Source: a virus. Taken from it: DNA of 33,235 nt. The notes beneath the pieces are model-generated. The model was not told the DNA's origin and made no database searches. It worked only from the letters and a program-made list of their open reading frames with translations. Shown here one piece after another: positions 1 to 8,084 of the stretch (positions are counted from its first letter, which is position 1; each line of letters opens with the position of its first letter). The stretch spans positions 1 through 33,235 of IMG/VR virus record IMGVR_UViG_3300042515_001404; one strand, written 5' to 3'. The translations under genes and the position numbers were made by a program.

Positions 1-3000
1 AGTGACCCAAGTTCTTCCTCCATATGATCCTATAATTTGCGTATCTCTTCCACGTGGATCTAGTCTTGTTTTATTTTTTTGCTCTGCAAGTTCAGCTACT
101 CGTTTTCTATATTCAGATATCTTATCTTTAAAAAGTGGTCTTATAGTAAGTGCAGGAACTCCATAACTAGATCTAGACAGCTTAATTTTTCCTCCAGCTG
201 CATGCTGTGGAAGAGGAACTCCATTATTTGCTGCATCTACTGCTCTGAAAAGTTCTGGGTTATCTTGAATGCCTGGACCAAATACTGTTTCTTTTGGTGT
301 AAGTAAAGCAGTTATGTTGCTTCCAGAATTATCATATGTAGATGGTGCAGCTGCAACCAGTGGAGCATTTCTTGGATCCATTGATGCAGATTGGTTTAAT
401 ACATATCCTCCTAGTGGAACATCTCCCATTCTGTCATCATATGTTATAGATGCTGGACCAGTAACCTGAGTTTTATTTGGGCCAAACGATTCTATTTTTC
501 CGCCAGTATTAAATCTAGGCTTTGTTGTATGAATACTATATCCAGCACCAGAAGTTCTAACTCCCAAACCTCTTGCAATTGCATCCACCATTTTTGCAGT
601 TTCTGTTTTGTGGAAAAGCTCTTTCATATTAGACTTTCCAGTTGCGCTTACAACTGGCTGGCTAGTTAATGGTACTGTAGTTAAGCTAATAGTTCTTGCT
701 TGAGCGGCGGCAACACCTTGTGCTGTTTGAACCATCATTGCTTCAACCTGAGCATTTAATGCAAATATTTTAGCTCTTGCGGCTTCTACAGTAATCTTTC
801 CAGCCTGCAGTTGTTGAACTATCAATGCTGTTTCATCTGCAGCAAGGGTAGTTATTCTTGTCATTTGTGGTAGAAGTGCCTGGTAAGAATCTGCAAGCGA
901 TGCTGTTATTGTTCCTGTTGCAGCAACTTCTGTCTTAAGTATTGCTAATTCTGCCTTTGATTGCATAGCAATTGCTGCAGTCATTGAGTGCCACTTGGCA
1001 GCTTCTGATGCAACTATTCCATTAGAAACTCCATTGACTGCAGTAACTCCATGAATTCTTGGAAGATCCTCGTGCATATATGTTTGTGGTGAATTTGAAA
1101 GTCTTAGATTTACTGGCTTAGGACCAGGAACTGTAGAGAATATTGTTTCATCTGCTCTTTGTTGAGGAGTCTTAGATCCAGTTGGTATAACATGTGACAT
1201 GTCTCTTGAGTATGGCCTACCTACAAGAGGATTGTCTTTGTCTACAATTCTTCCGCCGCCCGAAAGCACTGTGCTTCCTCCAACTGTAGAAATTCCATTG
1301 GATGTCGCAACTGTTGCGCTCATAGCACTTGCTTTTAATCTATCAAATGAGGCTGCTAAAGTAAGTACTGCATCTGAGAATGTAGCAGCCGCCTTAGTAT
1401 CGCTATAGAATGACTGCTCTACAGTTTTAGCAGCAGCAGATGCTGCCATTAATTCTGGTGTTAATAATTTAAATCCAGTTCCGCCCTTACCAATATTTTT
1501 AAGAGCTAATACTCCCTTAATTATGTATCCAAAGAAGTTTGCAAGCACACCAGTAAGCATGATGATAGGACCAGCAATTGCTGTAAGCCCGCCAATAAAT
1601 CCTAGTACTGCTTTAATTGGTGCTGGTAGATTCCCAATAAACTTTAAAATGCCATCAATAGCATTTAATACAAATGCACCAATTTTTAAGAACTGATCTC
1701 CAACTACAGCCAGTTCTGCCTTAACAGATTCGAGTGCTCTTCTGTATTTACCAGATGCAGACTCTGTAAGCGCTGTTAATTCTCGTGCTGAAATTGCAGC
1801 TAAGTCTTGTGTACTTGCTTTCATCAAGTCTAAGACTTGAAGAGTCTGGCTTCCTTCTTTACCTAAGTTTTCGAATAAAGCATTTATTCTAGCAAACTGG
1901 AACTTTCCAAATAGCTGCTCAATTGCTCTTGCTCTTTGTAATGGCTCAAGTGAATCTAATGAATCCTTTAATGCCATTATTGTGCCAGTTAAATTTCCAG
2001 CATTTTTATTTACAATGCCAGATAAGTCTATGCCAAACCCCATGAACATTTCTTTTGCAACCTTTGTGGGGTTGATAACAGATGCTAAAGCAGACTTTAA
2101 TGCGTTAGCACCTTCTGATGCATTAATTCCACCTTCACGCATAGCAGTTAAATAAAGTGCAAGGTCTTGTACATCTCCGCCCAAAGCCTGAACAACTGGT
2201 CCTGCTTTTGGAATAGCAGTTACTAAGTCATCTAGAGTAGTAGACGTCTGGTTTTCAACTGCGTTCAAGAAGTCAATAGACTCAGCAAGCTCCATCGTAT
2301 TTTGACCGAAGGCTGTCTGAATTGCAAGTGTGGCCTTCATGGCTTCTTGTCTATCTACTTCACCAAGAATTGCAAGTCTAGTTGTTTGTCTTGTAGAGTC
2401 TATAAGATCTGCGCCTTGTTTTCCAGTTGCAGCAATATCTGCTGCTAAAGCGATAGTCTCTGTAAAGTTTGCTCCTAGTCCAGAAGCTAATTCTCTAGAA
2501 ACTGCCATAACATCTTTGCGAACTTGAAGAAGATCAGCGCTTGATGTTGCAGTTAATCCTCCGTAAACTTTTGTTAAGCGAGTTAATTCTTGATCTGCTT
2601 CTTTAAATGCTTTTGCTGCAGCCATACCAAATGCTGCTAAAGGAACTGTAAGACCAACTGTTAGCTGTCTACCAGCCCACTGTGTATTCTTACCCCAGTT
2701 AATTAGCTGATTAGATCCATCCATCATAACCTTATTCATGATGGCTAGCTCTTGTCTTAGAAGCGCTGACTTATTCTTTGTAACGTCTAGTCCAGATTGA
2801 ACCATTACGTTGTATTGCATTAATCCTTGTGCATTTTTACCAATAGGCTGAATTATTGCATTCTCAAGCATAACCTGCTGCTTGGCTAAATCTCTAACTA
2901 GTGAGCTAGTCTTTTGTGTATGACCTTGCCAAGTTCTAAAGTATTGGCCAAGCTTCATTCTTCCGCTATCTAGGTTTTGACCAAACTTAGATACGTCTGA

Positions 3001-3219
3001 AGTTAATGTTACAAAGTGTCTAGAGAACTGACCAGTGGAGCGCATGGTTTCGTCAAACTGACGATTCATGACTCCAACCTGGCTAGTCAGATTCTTATTT
3101 AAACCAATTGTTGTAGCTTGGAGTTTTAAGAGTTGCTGAGTAACCGCTTGTAACTGCGCTGTTAGGCTAGAAAAATTAGCCGTCGCAGTTATGTTGGTTA
3201 CTATATTTTGATCTGCCAA
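1..3219 (-). CDS. Tape measure protein (partial, 5' 1,073 codons)
   Basis: Tail length ruler and assembly scaffold for the tube. The frame is open from a TTG at 3219 to the left edge with no stop, giving at least 1,073 residues. AAGGAG (3226-3231) lies 6 nt upstream and overlaps the end of the preceding gene. A TP901-type tape measure core is seen: QWAGRQLTVGLTVPLAAFG at about residue 176, then a helical region (GGDVQDLALYLTAMREGGIN, FGIDLSGIVNKNAGNLTGTI, FGKFQFARINALFENLGKEG, ISARELTALTESASGKYRRA). Hydrophobic segments follow at about 528-570 (AVLGFIGGLTAIAGPIIMLT, GVLANFFGYIIKGVLAL), as expected for a protein that enters the cell membrane during DNA ejection. The rest is helical and Ala/Gln-rich. 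Confidence 0.9.
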   Translation of the reverse strand, partial: MADQNIVTNITATANFSSLTAQLQAVTQQLLKLQATTIGLNKNLTSQVGVMNRQFDETMRSTGQFSRHFVTLTSDVSKFGQNLDSGRMKLGQYFRTWQGHTQKTSSLVRDLAKQQVMLENAIIQPIGKNAQGLMQYNVMVQSGLDVTKNKSALLRQELAIMNKVMMDGSNQLINWGKNTQWAGRQLTVGLTVPLAAFGMAAAKAFKEADQELTRLTKVYGGLTATSSADLLQVRKDVMAVSRELASGLGANFTETIALAADIAATGKQGADLIDSTRQTTRLAILGEVDRQEAMKATLAIQTAFGQNTMELAESIDFLNAVENQTSTTLDDLVTAIPKAGPVVQALGGDVQDLALYLTAMREGGINASEGANALKSALASVINPTKVAKEMFMGFGIDLSGIVNKNAGNLTGTIMALKDSLDSLEPLQRARAIEQLFGKFQFARINALFENLGKEGSQTLQVLDLMKASTQDLAAISARELTALTESASGKYRRALESVKAELAVVGDQFLKIGAFVLNAIDGILKFIGNLPAPIKAVLGFIGGLTAIAGPIIMLTGVLANFFGYIIKGVLALKNIGKGGTGFKLLTPELMAASAAAKTVEQSFYSDTKAAATFSDAVLTLAASFDRLKASAMSATVATSNGISTVGGSTVLSGGGRIVDKDNPLVGRPYSRDMSHVIPTGSKTPQQRADETIFSTVPGPKPVNLRLSNSPQTYMHEDLPRIHGVTAVNGVSNGIVASEAAKWHSMTAAIAMQSKAELAILKTEVAATGTITASLADSYQALLPQMTRITTLAADETALIVQQLQAGKITVEAARAKIFALNAQVEAMMVQTAQGVAAAQARTISLTTVPLTSQPVVSATGKSNMKELFHKTETAKMVDAIARGLGVRTSGAGYSIHTTKPRFNTGGKIESFGPNKTQVTGPASITYDDRMGDVPLGGYVLNQSASMDPRNAPLVAAAPSTYDNSGSNITALLTPKETVFGPGIQDNPELFRAVDAANNGVPLPQHAAGGKIKLSRSSYGVPALTIRPLFKDKISEYRKRVAELAEQKNKTRLDPRGRDTQIIGSYGGRTWVT

Positions 3220-3222
3220 CTC

Positions 3223-3582
3223 TTACTCCTTTTTGTATCCGAGGCCAGCTCCGATACCAAATCCTGCGTCTGATGCAAACTGACCTTGTAGCGAAACAAC
3301 ATCTGATGCATCTGCAGTAATTCCAAGTGCTTTTCTTTTTACATCTTCAAAGCTCTTGGGTCTTTCTTCTTCGCCGCCATCAAGGTCTACACCTTGTATT
3401 GCAGCTAAGAACTTTCTTTTTTCTGACTCAGACTTTTGCATAGATGTAAAAGTTTGAATCAGTTCTGGCATTGAAAGATTATCTTCCAATTCCTCGTAAT
3501 TCTTATAGTTTCCTATTAGAAATACTTCTCCTTCTAAGGCAGCTAGATCTAGTTCTGACCAGCTAGAACCGCTGCTGCTAGC
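3223..3582 (-). CDS. Tail assembly chaperone frameshift extension (gpGT-like)
   Basis: The second frame of the chaperone pair. After slipping at 3582-3588 the ribosome reads 119 more residues (ASSSGSSWSELDLAALEGEV, then FLIGNYKNYEELEDNLSMPELIQTF), giving a fusion of 219 residues with the upstream frame. The extension resembles lambda gpT-type parts: a helical first half and a hydrophilic second half (KSESEKRKFLAAIQGVDLDGG ... SDAGFGIGAGLGYKKE). A TTG at 3489 could be read as an independent start of an 88-residue protein, but it has no properly spaced ribosome site and would drop the conserved first part. The stop overlaps the tape measure's ribosome site. Confidence 0.8.
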   Translation of the reverse strand, partial: ASSSGSSWSELDLAALEGEVFLIGNYKNYEELEDNLSMPELIQTFTSMQKSESEKRKFLAAIQGVDLDGGEEERPKSFEDVKRKALGITADASDVVSLQGQFASDAGFGIGAGLGYKKE

Positions 3583-3881
3583 AAATTTGGATCGTCCATC
3601 TTAATGCCGCCGCATACTTCAAGGATACGATTAATTGTTGGTACATCTAATACGTCCTCGAATGCGTCTCTATCTGCAACTAATTCTGGAAGCTGCTTTT
3701 CTAGTGCTACTGCACAAGCATCAATAAGAATTGTTAAAGTTTCATCTTCTGTAGTTACTTCTGCTGTCTTACTAATAGCAGCCATAAACTTTCTAAGCTC
3801 TTTAATTGTTAAAGGCTTTAGCTTTACGTTTGCCCCGTTTTGTAGCTGAATTTCTTCTACATCATATACTGTTGTTGCCAA
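3549..3881 (-). CDS. Tail assembly chaperone (gpG-like)
   Basis: A 110-residue protein, the short product of the tail chaperone pair. It starts at TTG (3881) with AGGAGG 7 nt upstream. It contains VKLKPLTIKELRKFMAAISK, then LTILIDACAVALEKQLPELVADRDAFEDVLDVPTINRILEVCGGI, the usual helical fold of these chaperones. These proteins coat the tape measure before tube polymerisation. Codons 99-100 form the slippery site A-AAT-TTG; ribosomes that do not slip finish 10 codons later at TAG. Confidence 0.85.
   Translation of the reverse strand: MATTVYDVEEIQLQNGANVKLKPLTIKELRKFMAAISKTAEVTTEDETLTILIDACAVALEKQLPELVADRDAFEDVLDVPTINRILEVCGGIKMDDPNLLAAAVLAGQN
3582..3588 (-). promoter_or_regulatory. -1 programmed frameshift site (A AAT TTG)
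   Basis: Minus-strand heptamer AAATTTG in the frame A-AAT-TTG, a canonical X-XXY-YYZ slippery site, at Asn99-Leu100 of the chaperone. The -1 frame is open from here to 3223. GC-rich inverted segments follow (GCAGC ... GCTGC, and GGTTCT ... AGAACT) and could form a stimulating stem. Confidence 0.8.
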
Positions 3882-3911
3882 TTTAAATCCTCCTAGGATC
3901 TCGTCTTAATT

Positions 3912-3940
3912 ATTGTATCATATCAGAAATACCAATACAA
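3912..3940 (-). promoter_or_regulatory. Promoter for chaperone/tape-measure genes
   Basis: Minus-strand TTGTAT (3935-3940), a 17-nt spacer, and TACAAT (3912-3917) preceded by TGA (TGn-extended). It starts right after the major-tail terminator; a leader of about 25 nt contains AGGAGG before the TTG at 3881. Confidence 0.5.
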
Positions 3941-3943
3941 TAG

Positions 3944-3973
3944 CAAAACCCCCTAATTTCTTAGGGGGTTTTG
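3944..3973 (-). terminator. Terminator after major tail gene
   Basis: A 13-bp perfect stem (CAAAACCCCCTAA / TTAGGGGGTTTTG) with a GAAA tetraloop on the minus strand, 17 bp past the stop. Its shape is very like the terminator after the capsid gene. Confidence 0.85.
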
Positions 3974-3990
3974 TAATTAATTATTATTAA

Positions 3991-4755
3991 TTATACTGCT
4001 AGAACGCGGTCTACGATGAAACCATATTCTTGGCCGACCTTTGCGCCGTCTGGTAGCAAACGGAATGTAACTGGGAATGTTGATGCTGCGTTACGAGCCA
4101 AAGAGAACTGTGACTGTTGTACAGAAAGAACACGACGTGCATAGTATACACGCTCAGTTAGAGTTGCTTCAGATGTTGGTGCCTGACCTACTGCAATAAG
4201 TTGACGCTCTGTTGGCTGCTCACCAAGAGCTCCACCTGCAAGTCCAAGCTTGTCCTCTGCTGCTAAACCAGTAGCAACAGTCTGTCCTGTCATCTTAGGT
4301 ACTAATGTGCTTGAACGCTGACCGAATACTGCTAGAACGTTCTCAAGAGTACCTTCTGCCATTTCTGTTGCGATCATAACTTCCATTGACTCCTTGAAAA
4401 GCTTTGCTGTATCAAGAAGCTGATCTACTGTTACTGAACCGTATGATGGGTTGTATGTAACCTGAAGACCGTTATTTGTAAAACCTACGTTGCGATAAAA
4501 TGCACCCTTGTCATCAAGAGCTGGTGCTGTTGCGCCAGTTGCTGATGTTGCTACATCTACTGCATTCAAAGAATCAATGTATGATGTTGCTGACTTAAAT
4601 GCTGGTACTGTCTTGTTCTTGTTTGCTGCAAAAGCATTAAGAACTCCTGCTTCAGCATTTGGGACGTAATCTGAATCGGTAACATCTGTCACTGAAAGAA
4701 ACAGTGGTGATGCACCAACAAGTATGTTTTTTGCATTACCTGTAATTTGTGCCAT
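3991..4755 (-). CDS. Major tail tube protein
   Basis: A 254-residue protein and the only tube-like gene between the connectors and the tape measure. It contains AQITGNAKNILVGASPLFLSV at the N-terminus, a central set LQVTYNPSYGSVTVDQLLDTAKLFKESMEVMIATEMAEGTLENVLAVFG, and ends ARNAASTFPVTFRLLPDGAKVGQEYGFIVDR. This pattern of a strand, helix and tube-wall strand (F-P-V-T-F-R) is usual for siphovirus tail tube subunits. It has its own promoter upstream and a strong terminator downstream. Arginines are mostly CGN, as in the capsid gene, which fits very high expression. Confidence 0.85.
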   Translation of the reverse strand: MAQITGNAKNILVGASPLFLSVTDVTDSDYVPNAEAGVLNAFAANKNKTVPAFKSATSYIDSLNAVDVATSATGATAPALDDKGAFYRNVGFTNNGLQVTYNPSYGSVTVDQLLDTAKLFKESMEVMIATEMAEGTLENVLAVFGQRSSTLVPKMTGQTVATGLAAEDKLGLAGGALGEQPTERQLIAVGQAPTSEATLTERVYYARRVLSVQQSQFSLARNAASTFPVTFRLLPDGAKVGQEYGFIVDRVLAV

Positions 4756-4845
4756 GTTGTAAAACCTCCATTAAATAAATATATATATATTGACTTGCTG
4801 TATAACTTTAAATTAAGCTGGCTAGGCTCTTTTCCTCTTGGTATA

Positions 4846-4874
4846 ATTTTATCTTACAATCAACTAAAAGGCAA
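4846..4874 (-). promoter_or_regulatory. Promoter of the major tail gene
   Basis: Minus-strand TTGCCT (4869-4874), a 17-nt spacer, and TAAAAT (4846-4851), in the 120-bp gap before the major tail gene. Identical in both boxes and spacing to the promoter at 10525-10553. Leader of about 85 nt, ending with GGAGG 9 nt before the ATG. Confidence 0.45.
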
Positions 4875-4875
4875 A

Positions 4876-5382
4876 CTAGTCAAATCTACCCTTTGGGCCA
4901 ACTGTCCTAGAGTATTTGACCTCTATAATAACATCTGCCGCCAAGAAGCCTGCTAGCTCTGTAGATGGCTCTGTTGGGGACATCTCTAGTATAAGGGTGT
5001 TGTGGAATATGATCTTGTCTGTTGATCTTGATTTATTTAGGTCTCTGGCTGAATCGTCCATTCTTCTAAAAACATCCATCATCATGTTTCTGATTATATT
5101 GATTTCGGCAAAGTCCACTGAGTATATTGTAAAGGATATCTTCTCACAGCATATAAGCCAATTTTCTTCATAGGTGCTTCCAATCTTGTCATAAACAATA
5201 TGGGTCTTGCCGCTTAAGAATTGATTCATTTCTGGAGCCTGCTGAACTGGAATAATTGGAATTATAGATTCGCCAAGATTATCGCTATAGTAAGCATTTT
5301 GATCAATTATGTTATTTGACAAAAGCTCTTGCCAAAGATGTTTTCTTATCTCGTACATGGCGTCTATTCCATAATTAGTCAT
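4876..5382 (-). CDS. Tail terminator protein (putative)
   Basis: A 168-residue protein directly before the major tail gene, the place of the tail terminator (gpU-like), which caps the tail tube before head joining. It has an N-terminal helix (DAMYEIRKHLWQELLSNN), a central strand pair (ENWLICCEKISFTIYSVDFAEINIIRNMMMDVFRRMDD) and a terminal beta region (TLILEMSPTEPSTELAGFLAADVIIEVKYSR). The alpha-beta order suits the tail-terminator fold. CGGAGGAG lies 6 nt before the ATG. The assignment rests on order, size and secondary-structure pattern. Confidence 0.55.
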   Translation of the reverse strand: MTNYGIDAMYEIRKHLWQELLSNNIIDQNAYYSDNLGESIIPIIPVQQAPEMNQFLSGKTHIVYDKIGSTYEENWLICCEKISFTIYSVDFAEINIIRNMMMDVFRRMDDSARDLNKSRSTDKIIFHNTLILEMSPTEPSTELAGFLAADVIIEVKYSRTVGPKGRFD

Positions 5383-6176
5383 TAAAATACTCCTCCGAAT
5401 TTTTCTGTTAGTGCCGCCTCGGCCTGTAGTCTAATTGTACCTGGACTAAAGGAATAACGCACCTTGGCAATAGATGAAGGAACTTTCATCGCTCTTTCAA
5501 ATTTAGCTCCGAATAGGTTCTGAAATCCAGACATCTTTATTGAGTTGCTAACCATTGGTCCGCTAAAATATCTACTATATGTTAAATCGAATTGATTTGT
5601 TGATGCTCTGCCTCCAGGGCTCTTTACTGTAACTGACTTACCCTTTGGCATAAAAACCTTTTCTCCATCAATTTCAAAAACTAATCTCTCAGCAGATTTT
5701 GGTCTAATTACAACTGGCATTCCTTTTTCCATAACAGCTGCTTTTCTTTCAAAAACATATCTACTTGTCTGCTCTCTATTTTTAGATGGGACCGAAGATT
5801 TTGAAATCTTAAACTCATAGTTAATTCTAAATGATAGCCCAACTCCGTCTAGCTGGTTTAATTTAAAAAGACGAGCAGTTGCTTGTCCTGTCTTATTCCA
5901 CTCATATACATGATGTAATGACTTTGGCTTTGTTCTGGCTTGCGAATCAATAAACAAACCAAAATCTTTTTCTATCTGATTAAATATTGTTGTCTTAAAT
6001 AGTCTTTGAAATGCCTTATTGGATTCTAGTCTGGCTGCAACATTAGCCTGATAGTAAAGAAATGCAGATATCTGTGCCACATTGCTATCTCTTAAAACTC
6101 CTGCTTGAGGTGCACCTACCATCAATCTCTCTAGACCAGAAGAAGCTTGAAGTAATGCTACTCCACTAGTCTCCAA
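5382..6176 (-). CDS. Neck/connector protein of unknown fold
   Basis: A 264-residue protein at the place where the tail-completion protein (HK97 gp10-like) usually sits, between the stopper and the tail terminator. It has an N-terminal helical part (QISAFLYYQANVAARLESNKAFQRLFKTTIFNQIEKDF), a basic middle (RYVFERKAAVMEKGMPVVIRPKSAERLVFEIDGEKVFMPKGKSVTV) and a C-terminal helix (TIRLQAEAALTEKFG). The start used here is a TTG overlapping the previous gene by 11 nt; an ATG at 6122 with AGAGAG just upstream is a good alternative (246 residues). It overlaps the next gene's ATG by 1 nt. The function is inferred only from position. Confidence 0.5.
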   Translation of the reverse strand: METSGVALLQASSGLERLMVGAPQAGVLRDSNVAQISAFLYYQANVAARLESNKAFQRLFKTTIFNQIEKDFGLFIDSQARTKPKSLHHVYEWNKTGQATARLFKLNQLDGVGLSFRINYEFKISKSSVPSKNREQTSRYVFERKAAVMEKGMPVVIRPKSAERLVFEIDGEKVFMPKGKSVTVKSPGGRASTNQFDLTYSRYFSGPMVSNSIKMSGFQNLFGAKFERAMKVPSSIAKVRYSFSPGTIRLQAEAALTEKFGGVF

Positions 6177-6594
6177 TTAACTGGCTCTCTGATCTTTTAG
6201 CAATTGAGTTGTAAGCCATTAAATTACCAAATGGGTCTGTTATTGGTGTTGAGCTTGTTATTTCAAATACTGTTGGAGTATCGTTTGGATAGTTCAATTC
6301 TATCCAAATTGGATTATTTGAGTTGTCTCTGATATTAGTTACTTTTTCTCTGTATGTCAATCTTGTTTCTGTTCTAATCTCAATAGTTTGATTGTCTACA
6401 TACTTAACAGAGATTGCTCTATTGTCCCCGCCTCTGCTTGTAGCAGAGTTTGTTATTATTCCTTTTGCAAAACAAGGTATAGTTCTTTGATATATCCAAG
6501 ACTTTTTAATTGCACCAGTGTTTGGATCCTGATAATCATCTTGAGCATAAACATCTATTTTCATGCTAAGAATAGAGTCTACGAGTCTGTTCAT
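6166..6594 (-). CDS. Head closure / stopper protein
   Basis: A 142-residue beta-rich protein that follows the adaptor with a 1-nt overlap. It contains KIDVYAQDDYQDPNTGAIKKSW, a head-closure-like opening (SPP1 gp16 type: V-x-x-Q-x-x-x-D-x-x-T-G-x-x-x-x-x-W), and a middle strand set (ISVKYVDNQTIEIRTETRLTYREKVTNIRD). By size and order in the operon it should be the stopper that closes the head after packaging. No direct proof beyond order and the opening motif. Confidence 0.55.
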   Translation of the reverse strand: MNRLVDSILSMKIDVYAQDDYQDPNTGAIKKSWIYQRTIPCFAKGIITNSATSRGGDNRAISVKYVDNQTIEIRTETRLTYREKVTNIRDNSNNPIWIELNYPNDTPTVFEITSSTPITDPFGNLMAYNSIAKRSESQLIGD

Positions 6595-7574
6595 TATATC
6601 AAAACCATAGTGCTTAAGACATACTCAGACAGAAGCTGATCAGCGTAATTGTTTCCAGTTCCGCTAAATGTTGCAGTGTCATATTCAAACTGCCAGTCAA
6701 ATGTCTGTATGCTCTTTAAGTACTTGTTTCTCCAGTCTTTATCTTTAGAGAAGAAGTCTTTCATTAACTCTATGGTAGCTAACTCAACTTCATACGGTAC
6801 TTGATCCCAGCCATATCTTCCTTCAATTCTATAAGCTCCACCATTTACAAAAGACCCATTATTGTAGTCATTAATACTTGGAGGGACCATTCCGTTTGCT
6901 GTGTAAACTACATTATCTAATAAGCCAGACTTATTTACTTTTATTCCAAATCCACTAGAAGATATTTCTACTGGGACATTCCAATTATCAATATTATTTA
7001 TTCTATCAATAAGAAGTATGTCGTTTAGATGTATGGAATGTATCTCATTTATTTTGTGTGGCAATGGGAGAATTTCTGATCCAGTTGCGTATATCACATT
7101 TACATCATCATATAGATAAAACTCTTGTCCAGTGTAGCTTTCAATAAGTTTTCTTGCATATCTTTCTGCTGCTGCTAAATCTACAAATGTTTTGTAGTTG
7201 GGATCAGATTGATCAAAGCCAAACCCTAAAGCATCTGCAGCATTTGTTAAATCAACATATGGCTTTACAACATCAAGAAGATGCTCTTTAACTACACTTT
7301 CTTCATCTACTTCATATTCCCAAACTAGCCTCAATGTCCTTGGTCTATTCGTTAAGGATATTGGAGGGTATACCAAATATACGCCTCTATCTGTTTCTGC
7401 CTCTTCGGCAGTTTGGGTTAGAAGTAAAGTGTTTGGATTTATAGAAGGCTCTATTGATGGATCATTTGTTACATCATAAAATTTAACAGTAGGCAAAGAG
7501 TCTGCTTGAGCTATCCCGCCCTTCCAAAATACTCTTTGCTTTACTGGTGAGTTTGTTCCTACTATAATTTCCAT
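6594..7574 (-). CDS. Head-tail connector (adaptor)
   Basis: A 326-residue protein. The N-terminal half is a beta domain (NSPVKQRVFWKGGIAQADSLPTVKFYDVT ... TLRLVWEYEVDEE). Residues about 120-326 correspond to the connector found after the capsid gene in many siphoviruses: FVDLAAAERYARKLIESYTGQEF, a beta part LPLPHKINEIHSIHLNDIL, an insertion, and YRIEGRYGWDQVPYEVELATIELMKDFF. The last motif (G-x-x-G-W-x-x-x-P-x-x-x-x-A) is characteristic of gp6/gp15-like adaptors. The stop TAA shares its last A with the next ATG. It probably forms the ring below the portal. Confidence 0.7.
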   Translation of the reverse strand: MEIIVGTNSPVKQRVFWKGGIAQADSLPTVKFYDVTNDPSIEPSINPNTLLLTQTAEEAETDRGVYLVYPPISLTNRPRTLRLVWEYEVDEESVVKEHLLDVVKPYVDLTNAADALGFGFDQSDPNYKTFVDLAAAERYARKLIESYTGQEFYLYDDVNVIYATGSEILPLPHKINEIHSIHLNDILLIDRINNIDNWNVPVEISSSGFGIKVNKSGLLDNVVYTANGMVPPSINDYNNGSFVNGGAYRIEGRYGWDQVPYEVELATIELMKDFFSKDKDWRNKYLKSIQTFDWQFEYDTATFSGTGNNYADQLLSEYVLSTMVLI

Positions 7575-7589
7575 TTGTTGCGTTTAAGC

Positions 7590-7985
7590 TTAGCCGTAAT
7601 ATTCCTGAACTTCCTTTGGTGTGGCTAAACGAAAACCCTCCTCTTTATCAAAAATTTGTTGAGCTGAATCTTTGTGCATTGCTACAAACGGATGGGTCTG
7701 AGTAAATGTATGTCCCATAATATCATATCTATGGTTTGCTCTTGTCATCATAACTAATACTGTATCCTCTGTGCGCTCTGCCTTTGGATCAAATACTGGT
7801 AGGACCTCAACCTCTTCTTTTGCATCTTCTACATCTTTAAGTGTTTTTTCATATACTGCATATGTAACACCTTCTTCTGCTAGTGCTGCAATTATATCCT
7901 GCTTGTTCTTAAGCCCGTCTGTTTCAACTGCAAACTCTTCTGCAATTGCCTTTAGATCCGCGACCTTTAATGTGTCAAAAGACAT
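7590..7985 (-). CDS. HeH/SAP-like small head protein
   Basis: A 131-residue protein. The N-terminus (FDTLKVADLKAIAEEFAVETDGLKNKQDIIAALAEEG, residues 3-39) is a helix-extended-loop-helix fold of the HeH/SAP/Rho-N type, often found in small phage head proteins next to the capsid. The C-terminal half (VLVMMTRANHRYDIMGHTFTQTHPFVAMHKDSAQQIFDKEEGFRLATPKEVQEYYG) is a compact domain that actinophages also place directly after the major capsid gene. The protein may be a head-completion or capsid-decoration protein. A strong AAGGAG precedes the ATG, and it has its own promoter after the capsid terminator. Confidence 0.6.
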   Translation of the reverse strand: MSFDTLKVADLKAIAEEFAVETDGLKNKQDIIAALAEEGVTYAVYEKTLKDVEDAKEEVEVLPVFDPKAERTEDTVLVMMTRANHRYDIMGHTFTQTHPFVAMHKDSAQQIFDKEEGFRLATPKEVQEYYG

Positions 7986-8012
7986 TTAATACTCCTTTTT
8001 CTAGGTAAAACC

Positions 8013-8041
8013 ATTATAGCATTGTATAATTAAAATGAAAA
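8013..8041 (-). promoter_or_regulatory. Promoter for connector genes
   Basis: Minus-strand TTTTCA (8036-8041), a 17-nt spacer, and a perfect TATAAT (8013-8018) preceded by TGC. The -35 overlaps the foot of the terminator stem. A leader of about 20 nt with AAGGAG leads to the ATG at 7985. Confidence 0.6.
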
Positions 8042-8068
8042 GCCCCCAAATTTAATTGGGGGCTTTTC
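8037..8068 (-). terminator. Terminator after major capsid gene
   Basis: A 13-bp perfect stem (GAAAAGCCCCCAA / TTGGGGGCTTTTC) with a 6-nt loop; on the minus strand its last arm runs into CTTTTCATTTT. It lies 17 bp past the capsid stop. Confidence 0.85.
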
Positions 8069-8084
8069 TGTGATTAATTCCTAA

